This document shows, piece by piece, positions 46,481 through 54,395 of a stretch of 64,000 bases of DNA. Position 1 is the first letter of the stretch. Each line of letters starts with the position of its first letter. The notes beneath the pieces were generated by a model. That model did no database searches, was not told where the DNA came from, and worked only from the letters and a program-made list of their open reading frames with translations. The DNA is from Paraburkholderia translucens (lineage in GTDB: Bacteria; Pseudomonadota; Gammaproteobacteria; Burkholderiales; Burkholderiaceae): NCBI RefSeq assembly GCF_020881035.1, contig NZ_JAJITC010000004.1:186001-250000 (forward strand), given 5' to 3'. Both the position numbers and the translations under genes were made by a program.

Positions 46481-46981
46481 ATGACGTACGAGTTTGAACG
46501 GGACCTATCCTCATTCGTTCCAACGCTCTTCTTGAGTTTTGGGGGCGTACTCCACATTGGTCACGGCCTTGTAGACGACGAAGGTATTGTGACACTGGAT
46601 TCAGGTCACACGCCGCTGGAATTCGCCTTTTTCCTCGAGGACATCATCGCACCTTGGCCTCAGGTACAAATCATCCTCACGACTACCTTGCTGCGCACCT
46701 TAGGCGCTGAAAAGACAATTGCACTGTTACCAGACGAACTGCGGCAAAGGGTCGTGGATACGACGCGCTCCCGCATGGTCGAGAACATTAAGTCCAAGAC
46801 GTTGTCCACCATCGTCTACTCAACGGAGCGTCGTCTCACAAATTGGCTAGCGGTGGATGACGGAGCGTGGACGGTGCCCCGCTATGCAGAGCATTACCTG
46901 TGCACAGATTCAGAAGCCGCACTCGACGACTCCATCATGCGCAGACGGCTGCGAATTTGGCTGGAGCACGCGTGCGAATAG
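46481..46981 (+). CDS. HAD-like (Swiss Army Knife type) protein lacking the nucleophile Asp
   Basis: 166 residues. The layout follows the HAD_SAK_2 family found in small accessory HAD proteins: a first strand FVPTLFLSFGGVLHIGHG, a second motif WPQVQIILTTTLLRTLG, then LLPDELRQRVVDTTR. In active members motif I is DFDGVLH; here both Asp are replaced (SFGG). The protein should thus be catalytically dead or a decoy/binding version. Start ATG 46481 is favoured because GGGAG lies six nt upstream; ATG 46475 is too close to it. Length and frame are intact, so it is not a simple pseudogene. Confidence 0.65.
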   Translation: MTYEFERDLSSFVPTLFLSFGGVLHIGHGLVDDEGIVTLDSGHTPLEFAFFLEDIIAPWPQVQIILTTTLLRTLGAEKTIALLPDELRQRVVDTTRSRMVENIKSKTLSTIVYSTERRLTNWLAVDDGAWTVPRYAEHYLCTDSEAALDDSIMRRRLRIWLEHACE

Positions 46982-47036
46982 TGACCGCCTGCAATCTTGG
47001 CTGGTTGTGGCGGCCATATAGGAAGGAGGCGCAATT

Positions 47037-47216
47037 GTGAAAGTGAGGGACGTGCTGCGCTGTCTGCAAGACGCCTACCTCGACGCGGTTGCCCTTTACC
47101 TAGCGCCGAATTCCGATGTCAGCGATGCAGAAGAGGTCAACAACGTGCTCATCGCAGAAGACGCCTGGATATGTGAGCGCCGCCCGTCGGCCGACGGGAG
47201 TTTTTCGAGCGTCTAA
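47037..47216 (+). CDS. Small hypothetical protein
   Basis: 59 residues from GTG 47037, with GGAAGGAGG upstream, one of the strongest Shine-Dalgarno sites in the region. It reads MKVRDVLRCLQDAYLDAVAL and is acidic in the middle (SDVSDAEEVNNVLIAED). No known domain. It is 55 nt after the HAD-like gene. Confidence 0.5.
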   Translation: MKVRDVLRCLQDAYLDAVALYLAPNSDVSDAEEVNNVLIAEDAWICERRPSADGSFSSV

Positions 47217-47230
47217 GGCGACGACGACTT

Positions 47231-47437
47231 GTGCTCAACGGCGAGCTTTTATCAACCGAAAGGTTTTGCGGGAAGGCCTGCATCTCGCGTAGGCGCCTAC
47301 TGTACTTGCTGCGGCACGGCGAGTTATTTTCAATGCCGATTGGCGACAAACACTACTTTCCCGCAGTCCTTGCAGGCAGGTCGCTCGACCGTCAACGGCG
47401 GCCCGCAGTGATGCGTCAAGTGAGAGTTGAATCGTGA
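47231..47437 (+). CDS. Small YYPA-type domain protein
   Basis: 68 residues from GTG 47231. ISRRRLLYLLRHGELFSMPI followed by YFPAVLAG resembles residues of the next gene's product (LRRLGKLLAEGSVFAIEV, YYPALLAD, DRKRL), so the two share a small helix-turn-helix-like domain ending in a Y-[YF]-P-A motif. It may be a truncated paralogue. Confidence 0.5.
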   Translation: MLNGELLSTERFCGKACISRRRLLYLLRHGELFSMPIGDKHYFPAVLAGRSLDRQRRPAVMRQVRVES

Positions 47438-47450
47438 TATTGGAGGCGCC

Positions 47451-48812
47451 ATGGCTATCTGGCGAGCAGCGCCCGTCAGCGTGGAACCGGAAATCGACCT
47501 TGCTTTGTGGTCAATCTGGCGTACTGGAGATGAGTTCCATCTGGTTGGGATTAGGCCCAACACCATGACGGGCCGAGTTTCCTCCGCGGTTAGGTCGTTT
47601 GATACGGTGTCCCGCACTGCCGTAACCGAAACTGGTCGCACGTACCGACTCGTCGGCCCTGCCGGGCATCATGAGGACGCCTCCTATGTCTGGCGGACAT
47701 GGTGCGCTATGTACCGTGTACCAGGAGCCATCGAGGTGACAGAGAGTGTGCTCGTCTCGACGAAAGGTTGCGTTGAAACTACATCCTGTCTTCAAAACTG
47801 GGAGCTTTCGATGGCTAGAACCGGTTGGGACATTGCGATGCGCAACGTCGACGCAGAACTCGACCTCCCGAAATTCGAAGCATCGGCGCTTGTGCGCAAA
47901 ATCGCCGCGAACGGATTCCGACTACCGACAGCGGACCGCGCTAGGTTCCAAAAGCTCCCCGATGAGGTGATTGCTCGTTTAGAAGGCATTGTCCTCGAGG
48001 CGTACCTCGAGGCCGGAGAAGACGTCGGCGAGGAAATCCTGCGTGAGAACCTTTGGCAGCAGGCCTTGATTTCTCGGCGCGAGATGATTGCGAATGGCGA
48101 CCTGATTACAGAGGCCGATTTCCGCCAACGTCTCGACTTGAGCCTACGTCGTCTCGGCAAATTGCTCGCAGAAGGCAGCGTCTTCGCTATTGAGGTCGAC
48201 GACTTGCAGTACTACCCCGCATTGCTTGCAGACCCCAATGTTGACCGCAAAAGATTGCAGGCAATCTGCAGAATCATCGTTCCTGCTCCGCCTGGGGCTC
48301 GGCTAGATTTTTTGTCGTCGAGGCGTGGGAGCCTTGGTGACCGCCGTCCGCTCGACATGCTCGAGAGCGACGATGATTTCAATTTGCTCAGTCGTCTAGC
48401 TGAGGCTTGGGCCGCAGAGTGGTCGCGCACTTCCGTCAAGATGTACGAAGGCGAACACGAAACCGAGCCAAAAGATGTTGACCCGCTGTACACGGCGCTA
48501 GCGGAAATCGACCCCCGTCGGCCGTTATGGGAACGCGCGTCAGAGGCGCTCCACGTGCACGGATACCAATGGCCACTTGGCCCGTACCCCGATTTTCGGC
48601 AATTTACGCTTTTTGTTGAGCGACAAACAGCTGGAGATGCTACGCCGACACCAGAGGCTTGCGTGCAAATCCTCGTAGATGGTGAGTACATTCGCGTCCG
48701 CATCGTAGCTGCTCCCGGGACCGCGCTCGACTCGGAGACGGTCCCGGCCGACAAGCACAAGACCTTTCTTGACGTGGCGAAGCAAGTCATCGCCCATCTT
48801 TGGAAGCGCTAA
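47451..48812 (+). CDS. Apparent fusion of two accessory proteins
   Basis: 453 residues from ATG 47451 (GGAGG 5 nt upstream). Residues 1-105 (MAIWRAAPVSVEPEID, GRVSSAVRSFDTVSRTAVTE) look like a stand-alone small protein common in such islands. A second start at 47811 (MARTGWDIAMRNVD), preceded by GGGAG, opens a 333-residue part with a helix-turn-helix-like YYPA block near residue 235 of the full protein and DLFSSRRGSL-like basic segments. No stop lies between, so the first gene has probably lost its stop codon. Translation may start at both sites. Function unknown. Confidence 0.55.
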   Translation: MAIWRAAPVSVEPEIDLALWSIWRTGDEFHLVGIRPNTMTGRVSSAVRSFDTVSRTAVTETGRTYRLVGPAGHHEDASYVWRTWCAMYRVPGAIEVTESVLVSTKGCVETTSCLQNWELSMARTGWDIAMRNVDAELDLPKFEASALVRKIAANGFRLPTADRARFQKLPDEVIARLEGIVLEAYLEAGEDVGEEILRENLWQQALISRREMIANGDLITEADFRQRLDLSLRRLGKLLAEGSVFAIEVDDLQYYPALLADPNVDRKRLQAICRIIVPAPPGARLDFLSSRRGSLGDRRPLDMLESDDDFNLLSRLAEAWAAEWSRTSVKMYEGEHETEPKDVDPLYTALAEIDPRRPLWERASEALHVHGYQWPLGPYPDFRQFTLFVERQTAGDATPTPEACVQILVDGEYIRVRIVAAPGTALDSETVPADKHKTFLDVAKQVIAHLWKR

Positions 48813-48813
48813 T

Positions 48814-48963
48814 GGTCGTCCAGCGGCCAAATTGGTGCCGATAGACACGGTCCCTCAAGGGAAGCGCATTGGCGTGGCAAAAGATGTGTTCGATGTGCCG
48901 GATACCATCGACGCGCACAACGACGAGGTGGCTCGGTTGTTCACGAGTCGGGAGCAGTCTTGA
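48814..48963 (+). pseudogene. 3' fragment of Phd/YefM-type antitoxin
   Basis: The 50-codon stretch GRPAAKLVPIDTVPQGKRIG to LFTSREQS is nearly identical to the C-terminal two thirds of the intact antitoxin at 50052-50300. The DNA-binding N-terminal part is absent. It is the first segment of the duplicated block. Confidence 0.75.
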
Positions 48964-49430
48964 AAGGCGTATCGCACTGCGCTGCGAATTGCAGTCAACG
49001 TGGCCGACGAGTACCGGCCGAGGAACCAATCATGGCAAACGACGATGCCCCCTTGCTAACAGTGTCGGTGTACGACGGCGATTTTTTCGGAGACTTAACA
49101 ACGCTTGCGCAAATATGCGTTCTTGAGGGCAGTATCGCGCCGTATAGCGGAGCGCTTTTTTCCCCGCTCGAGGAGTCACTGAGGCTGCTGGAGATGTGTG
49201 CGGCCGAGCGGGACACGCCGCGTCCGCGCGGCGACTGTTTCACCGTTTTTATCGGTCGCAAAGGCAGCTCGAAATCCGAGGTCAAGCCGTTGGTACGGCT
49301 GGACGTGTATGCGCACAACGGCCTCGCCGTAGCGAGCGTCGTCAGCCGGAAGCCCAGATGGGATACCGAGCGCGTTAGCTACGCGCCCGACGATGATGCT
49401 GTGGCGATTGTGTGCAAAATCCTGCGAGCC
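48814..49430 (+). repeat. Duplicated block, copy 1
   Basis: 617 nt highly similar to 50151-50765 (615 nt), in the same orientation. It contains the antitoxin fragment and most of the gene at 49032. The two copies differ by scattered substitutions and two single-base deletions in copy 2. Confidence 0.85.
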
Positions 49431-49451
49431 AACCTGAGTGGCGCGCGATAA
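49032..49451 (+). CDS. Hypothetical protein, intact copy of a duplicated gene
   Basis: 139 residues, MANDDAPLLTVSVYDGDFFG, with LVRLDVYAHNGLAVASVVSR and PRWDTERVSYAPDDDAVAIV. No family recognised. The C-terminal half resembles the product at 49468 in pattern (RLDV/RCDV, PRW, DDxxxxxxKxL). A decayed second copy is at 50370-50783. Confidence 0.55.
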   Translation: MANDDAPLLTVSVYDGDFFGDLTTLAQICVLEGSIAPYSGALFSPLEESLRLLEMCAAERDTPRPRGDCFTVFIGRKGSSKSEVKPLVRLDVYAHNGLAVASVVSRKPRWDTERVSYAPDDDAVAIVCKILRANLSGAR

Positions 49452-49467
49452 TTTGTGAGGCATGTAG

Positions 49468-49869
49468 ATGCCACAAGACCCACGCAATTTGCCCCAACTA
49501 CCCGGAACGACCGTGTTGGTGCACGCCGGGGCATATCTTGCGCACGACCTTGCGACGTCGATGCCTCTTGTGTGCACAGGAACGTACGAAGGCATCCGGG
49601 GCGAACTCTTGTGGGAGTGCACCGCGAAGGCGTTGCAACATGTGCAGCCGGCTGGTCCGTACCCACATGCAGACACGCTCACACTGTTTGTGCACAGCGG
49701 CCAGCTGCTCGCGATGCGGTGTGACGTTGAGCTTACGAAGCGAGGGGCCGTGGCGACAATCGTGCGCGGCGGTTTGCCTCGTTGGCGCCACGCTCCGATT
49801 GCGGTCAATGAGGGAGATGATGTGCTGGAAGTTGCTCGCAAGCTATTCGCCGCAGGACTTCCACAATGA
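49468..49869 (+). CDS. Hypothetical protein, distant paralogue of 49032 product
   Basis: 133 residues, MPQDPRNLPQLPGTTVLVHA, with LAMRCDVELTKRGAVATIVR and GLPRWRHAPIAVNEGDDVLE. The overall plan matches the preceding protein though identity is low. The Shine-Dalgarno is weak (GTGAGG). The stop overlaps the next small ORF as ATGA. Confidence 0.55.
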   Translation: MPQDPRNLPQLPGTTVLVHAGAYLAHDLATSMPLVCTGTYEGIRGELLWECTAKALQHVQPAGPYPHADTLTLFVHSGQLLAMRCDVELTKRGAVATIVRGGLPRWRHAPIAVNEGDDVLEVARKLFAAGLPQ

Positions 49870-50024
49870 AGAGCACAAAGCTCTTGACACTGCCAGAAGC
49901 TGCGCGTCCTCTATTCGTTTCGCGTGCACGTATCAAAAAATTGACTGCAACCAGAAAGCTGCGCGCACGTAGCGATGGAATGTTTCTTGGCTCGCATACG
50001 GAAGATAACGATAGCCCCAAGTAA
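49866..50024 (+). CDS. Small basic hypothetical protein
   Basis: 52 residues, MKSTKLLTLPEAARPLFVSR and then IKKLTATRKLRARS, basic in the middle and acidic at the end. It begins in a 4-nt ATGA overlap with the previous stop, which suggests coupling. No known domain. Confidence 0.35.
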   Translation: MKSTKLLTLPEAARPLFVSRARIKKLTATRKLRARSDGMFLGSHTEDNDSPK

Positions 50025-50051
50025 TTCGACGTCTCTGTCTAGGAGCACACA

Positions 50052-50300
50052 GTGAAAACTGTGAACGTGTCACAAGCGAAGACGATGCTCTCTCGTCTTA
50101 TAGTAGCTATCGAAGCGGGGCAGGAGCGCGAAATCGTTATTGCCCGGCGTGGTCGTCCGGCGGCCAAATTGGTGCCGATGGACACGGTCCATGCAGGGAA
50201 ACGCATCGGCGTGGCAAAAGGTGTGTTCGATGTGCCGGATACTATCGACGCGCTCGGCGATCAGGTAGCTCGGTTGTTCATGGGTCGGGAGCAGCCTTGA
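50052..50300 (+). CDS. Type II antitoxin, Phd/YefM family
   Basis: 82 residues from GTG 50052 with AGGAG seven nt upstream. The N-terminal fold MKTVNVSQAKTMLSRLIVAI and EIVIARRGRPAAKLVP is the Phd/YefM DNA-binding domain; the tail should wrap the toxin. A PIN or RelE-type toxin gene normally follows, but the downstream sequence only holds the decayed duplicate block. It is therefore an orphan antitoxin. Confidence 0.85.
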   Translation: MKTVNVSQAKTMLSRLIVAIEAGQEREIVIARRGRPAAKLVPMDTVHAGKRIGVAKGVFDVPDTIDALGDQVARLFMGREQP

Positions 50301-50765
50301 AAGGCGTATCGCACTGCGCTGCGAATTGCAGACAACCTGGCCGACGATTACCGGCCGAGGGACCAATCATGGCAAACGACGATGACCCCTTTCTCACAGT
50401 GTCGGTGTACGACGGCGATTTTTTCGGAGACTTAACAACGCTTGCGCAAATATGCGTTCTTGAGGGCAGTATCGCGCCGTATGGCGGAGCGCTTTTTTCC
50501 CGCTCGAGGAGTCACTGAGGCTGCTGGAGATGTATGCGGCCAAGCGCGACACGCCGCGCCCGCGCGGCGACTGTTTCACTTTTTTATCGGTCGCAGAGCG
50601 AACGCGGAATCCGAGGTCAAGCCGTTGGTACGGCTGGACGTGTATGCACACAACGGCGTCGCCTTAGCGAGCGTCGTCAGCCGGAAGCCCAGATGGGACA
50701 CCGAGCGCGTTAGCTACGCGCCCGACGATGATGCTGTGGCGATTGTATGCAAAATCCTGCGAGCC
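50151..50765 (+). repeat. Duplicated block, copy 2
   Basis: 615 nt matching 48814-49430. This copy keeps the complete antitoxin upstream but its second gene carries two single-base deletions: a C run near 50507 and a CCG-to-T change near 50582. Confidence 0.85.
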
Positions 50766-50783
50766 CAGCTGGGTGGACAGTAA
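50370..50783 (+). pseudogene. Frameshifted copy of the 49032 gene
   Basis: Starts MANDDDPFLTVSVYDGDFFG as in the intact copy, then shifts frame in the C run near 50507 and stops at 50518. The third quarter reads in another frame, and a second deletion near 50582 leads to the final part (RLDVYAHNGVALASVV...) in the frame ending at 50783. Two independent lesions show it is dead. Confidence 0.8.
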
Positions 50784-50895
50784 CCGGGTAGGCGCATGCA
50801 AGAGCTGCAACTCATCATCCCCGTAACCTGGGAGCAGCCGTAGCGATGATTTCGAGGCTGAGCGAGACTGTATTCAAGGTCGGACAACCTCTGTG

Positions 50896-51058
50896 ATGAC
50901 GCGCCTCACTATGGAGCCTAGGACCATGCCCCCAACTACGTATCGACCCGGAGCTTCGGATGGCGGCCGAACGCGTGCTCCGCAAAAACGAATCGCTAAC
51001 TGAGTTCATCGAGGCAGCAGTGCGCGAAGGCATCGTCGTGTTCATTGCCCTCGTGATG
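50896..51058 (+). pseudogene. Broken ribbon-helix-helix (YlcI/YnfO-like) gene
   Basis: One frame opens with MTRLTMEPRTMPPT; a second frame then reads LRIDPELRMAAERVLRKNES and LTEFIEAAVREGI, the pattern of small ribbon-helix-helix proteins of the YlcI/YnfO type. The two frames do not join and the C-terminal part is missing. Sequence further right to 51260 includes a frame (SKAVLSTRPKAARMVSQFSS) that faintly recalls a LysE C-terminus. The 590 nt from 50784 to 51373 otherwise hold no intact gene. Confidence 0.4.
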
Positions 51059-51373
51059 GGCATGCCGGCTGGTCAGCTTACGGCCAGATTGTGGCCTGGG
51101 ACTGCTCCACATGGTCAACGTCGGTTCGGTCTACTCCGTCGTCGGTCTGGGCTCGAAGGCTGTCCTGAGCACTCGACCAAAGGCGGCGCGCATGGTGAGT
51201 CAGTTCTCCAGCGCGGCAATGATTCTGGTTGCAGTTCCCCGCTCGCCGAACAGGTCTACGCTTTTACACGATAGCCGACTGGTGCCATGACCTATTGTTG
51301 CCGCTCGGCGAAGCGACCTTTGATGACGACCGAGGTCGCGCTGCTCCGACACTCCACGCAACACCGCAAGGGC

Positions 51374-52690
51374 TTACGACTCAGAGCCTGTAAGTGCACG
51401 AAGCTTATCCTTAATCCCCGGAACTTGATTTCCTGATGCCCGTACGTCAGCGACCAGTTGTCGTGCTGCATCCCGCATCTTCTCGAGACTCTCGTGCAGC
51501 GACGGTTCCATTGAGTATGCGTACACCGTCTTGGCAATCTCGTCAGGGGTTTCCGTTAATAACGCCTGAACAAGCTCATCGACAGGAATCGCCGGTTCAC
51601 CTTCAATTTCTCTCTGCTGACACATCCAGTCAGATGCGAAAAGCGTTGAATGTCGACCAGCTTGCATCATCTCGGCTCGTTCGAGCGTTTCGAGACCGTC
51701 GGAGTCGTTCTGCAGCATTGTCCGCCACAACTCCATCACCTTGACTCTAAGGTTAGCAATAGTCTGCCTAAGGACAGACGTATCGCCGCCGACGCACAGC
51801 AGGCGCTCATACAAAGCGTCCAATCGCTCGCGCGTACCATTTAGAAAATGGTGCCAGTCTGGAGGGAAATCGCCTTGTCCGTAGAATTGTTGACTGATAG
51901 AAGACAGTTCTGAGGCGCACCTCTGTATTCTCGCGTCATCCTTCATTCGAGCCGCGAGCACTTCACTACCTAATACGACTCGGCGGTACGGGGCAAAGAG
52001 TACATTCTCGTACCTGCGCTGGAGATGCCTCTCAAATGCTCCTGGTTGAGCGCGCCATTTCCAGTCAAGTGAGTTGGCATCGAAATCGCTCAGAGCATCT
52101 ATCATTTTTGAGAACAAGGGATAAGCGTTCTTCGTTGCATATTGTACGCATCGAGTTACTTTCCAGTCTTCGTCTTGTATATCCTGCGCGTTTTGGCCAA
52201 AAAACGGCGAATCTGCTCCGTTACAGAGAAATTCCAATGCAATGAAATATTCGGGCATCAGCTCCGCAGACTGTCCGTCGGGATTGATGCGTAGCTTTTC
52301 CTCAGGGGTAGCTTCATACACGGAAATAGCCCTATCAACAGCGGCGAGAAGTGTTTCGAAGATGTCACTGAGCCCTTTATCCAGTTCGTCGGCATGGATG
52401 CAATATGCTGTGCGAGCCATCTCCGAGGAAGCGACCCCGAACTTCTGACGAATCATCAGGAACCAGACCCACAGTTGATAGCCATTCGCAGCGATTTGAG
52501 CAACCGACTCCACCTGGTGGTCTAGTTCAACATCGGTCGGCTTCCAGTCGGAGAATGGCGGGATATCTCGGTGGACGTACATACCCAAAAGGAGTCTAAT
52601 CGATTGATTAATCTGCACCGGCCATTCAAATTCAACCGCATGCACCGCTTCTCGTTGTGGAAGCGATTTCTTCCAAAACTTCAGTTTCAC
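51374..52690 (-). CDS. Hypothetical protein beside McrBC
   Basis: 438 residues from GTG 52690, preceded by AAGGAGGAG; the ORF reaches 52717 but the Shine-Dalgarno sets this start. It is rich in Trp and charged residues, largely helical, for example YQLWVWFLMIRQKFGVASSE, AFERHLQRRYENVLFAPYRR and SLEKMRDAARQLVADVRASG. I see no P-loop, nuclease or transmembrane motif. It is downstream of mcrBC on the same strand, so an accessory role in defence is possible but not shown. Confidence 0.75.
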   Translation of the reverse strand: MKLKFWKKSLPQREAVHAVEFEWPVQINQSIRLLLGMYVHRDIPPFSDWKPTDVELDHQVESVAQIAANGYQLWVWFLMIRQKFGVASSEMARTAYCIHADELDKGLSDIFETLLAAVDRAISVYEATPEEKLRINPDGQSAELMPEYFIALEFLCNGADSPFFGQNAQDIQDEDWKVTRCVQYATKNAYPLFSKMIDALSDFDANSLDWKWRAQPGAFERHLQRRYENVLFAPYRRVVLGSEVLAARMKDDARIQRCASELSSISQQFYGQGDFPPDWHHFLNGTRERLDALYERLLCVGGDTSVLRQTIANLRVKVMELWRTMLQNDSDGLETLERAEMMQAGRHSTLFASDWMCQQREIEGEPAIPVDELVQALLTETPDEIAKTVYAYSMEPSLHESLEKMRDAARQLVADVRASGNQVPGIKDKLRALTGSES

Positions 52691-52739
52691 GACTCCTCCT
52701 TCTGAGACTCGATGCAAGTTTTCGGTCCACGCACATGGT

Positions 52740-53104
52740 TATGGTACGACTGTAGGAATTCAAGGAACAGTGCTCCGCGTGGCCGCTTCGCGTTTCGCCC
52801 GGCTTTGACGCACCAAGCTCGCCACAGTGGAGTTCCGGGTTAGTTCCGTCCGCGAACACCAACGTTCTGGGCGTGAAGCGAGTCTTGTATTTGCTTTCTT
52901 CGAGATTCCAGAGAGCGCGATGCTCATCGATGAACTGGTTGTAGTCTCGGCGGCCTGTCCATATGTAGTCAGCTCCGCGGGCAATGTTTTCGCTGATGCC
53001 AGACGTGACTGCGCCGACAGGCGTTCCGAACACATCGATGAACTCTGTTTTCGCAAAGGTACCTGCTCAGCAGAAGTTTTAATCTTGTGGGCAGGCTCAG
53101 TCAT
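52740..53104 (-). pseudogene. Possible frameshifted small gene after mcrC
   Basis: ATG 53104 overlaps the end of mcrC by a few bases and starts MTEPAHKIKTSAEQ. After about 15 codons the more protein-like frame changes: TEFIDVFGTPVGAVTSGISE, ADYIWTGRRDYNQFIDEHRA, FTPRTLVFADGTNPELHCGE. One base change near 53060 would join them. Either a recently broken gene or a short ORF from an internal GTG near 53033. No domain recognised. Confidence 0.35.
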
Positions 53105-53105
53105 C

Positions 53106-54395
53106 TCACCCCATTTCCTCCACAATCGATGAAAGAAGAGTTCGAAGTTGGCCAGGCACCGTCTCAAGGTCACTCAACATCACTTGCCCAATCAATACCC
53201 TGGTTTTTCGTTCCTCGAACGCGAGCAAGCGACTCGCCGGAACAGCCGGGTCGCCGAATCGCTCGAATGGATACAGGAGCACGATGCGGTCGCACGAATA
53301 ACGGTCGGCGTAAGCAAGCATCTGATACAAATCGGACTGCGATATCCCCATTCTCCTTTCGTCGAGGGTCAGTCTTTTCCACTTCGTGTCCGCGATGCAC
53401 ACTGTGCGGTGCGCCCGGGTTACGACAATGTCCGGCCTGAGCAGGAAGGTCTGTTGTCCGGAATCGCACCAGCGCGTGAGGTAATGCTTCGCTTGTTGCA
53501 GATGAACTTGAAGCCCTATGCGTGATAATTCCATTCTTGCAACGCGTCCGATGTACCGTTCGAAGAGCACGCTCATGTCAAAGACCAACGCCATCGAGGC
53601 TGCACCGCCTCCGATGATGTCTGGACTGAAGCCGTTCAGGAAGAATTGCGTCATCCTTAAAACGCCCTGGTATCGGGCACTCAGCCTGTCAAGTTCGATT
53701 GCATCCCACCATCTGTCTGCCGCTGCGCGGCGCGAGACCGACTCAAAGTTGGCAAGTAGCTCCCGCACCTTTCTTTGCGTGGAAGCCCGAAAGCAGCACA
53801 GCGTCATCTTCGACAGGGCAAGCTTCAGAGACTGATTCAGCTCATGGTCGGTATCCAGTTCGTCAAATTCGCAGACAATGCGTTCCTGGTGAACCAGATT
53901 GCGCGCAATCTGCTCGCCAAGCAGCACCTGTCCCCGGACCGCGAATAAATTGTCCTGCTCCAGTCTGTACCGTTTGACGATGCCCTTGCGAACCTGTACC
54001 GACAGTGCCTCACAGTAAACCCGTATAAAAACGTCGAGCCAGCCGCCGCGCGTCTCTTGTGAGTTCGTTGTGTCCGGCACGTGTACGTTAGTATCGAAGG
54101 CCGTCAGTAACATGCGCAAGAGGTTATGGCGAACCATTGACGGCACCTGTTCCCCTTTGTCGGACTCGATTTTCGGCAACAGCTCGATGATACGACCGTC
54201 AACCATCACGAGACCGACGTACTGTTGAAACCGAACCTGTCGCCGAGAAATCTGCTCCGCAATACGGATGCCAAGCCGAGACCCGACCGCGTCCAGCGCA
54301 TCGAGTTCACGATGTGTCAGCGCTCGCGCGTCCGATTGGTCGAGCGTCTCGACGACCGGCAGTGTGTCGTACTCGCGAACGCTCAGGATATTCAT
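53106..54395 (-). CDS. mcrC: 5-methylcytosine restriction component McrC
   Basis: Nuclease subunit of the McrBC type IV system, which cuts DNA with modified cytosines. The 429-residue protein has an N-terminal beta domain (VRFQQYVGLVMVDGRIIELL) that contacts the McrB ring, RGQVLLGEQIARN, and a C-terminal PD-(D/E)XK site: FLLRPDIVV, then IADTKWKRL and DLYQMLAYADRYSCDRIVLL. All catalytic residues are present. The start overlaps the mcrB stop as ATGA. Confidence 0.95.
   Translation of the reverse strand: MNILSVREYDTLPVVETLDQSDARALTHRELDALDAVGSRLGIRIAEQISRRQVRFQQYVGLVMVDGRIIELLPKIESDKGEQVPSMVRHNLLRMLLTAFDTNVHVPDTTNSQETRGGWLDVFIRVYCEALSVQVRKGIVKRYRLEQDNLFAVRGQVLLGEQIARNLVHQERIVCEFDELDTDHELNQSLKLALSKMTLCCFRASTQRKVRELLANFESVSRRAAADRWWDAIELDRLSARYQGVLRMTQFFLNGFSPDIIGGGAASMALVFDMSVLFERYIGRVARMELSRIGLQVHLQQAKHYLTRWCDSGQQTFLLRPDIVVTRAHRTVCIADTKWKRLTLDERRMGISQSDLYQMLAYADRYSCDRIVLLYPFERFGDPAVPASRLLAFEERKTRVLIGQVMLSDLETVPGQLRTLLSSIVEEMG

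Noticed and set aside
49498..49791. Minus-strand ORFs in the small-gene region as real genes
   Set aside because: They are antisense to plus-strand frames that have ribosome sites and paralogues, and they show no domain.
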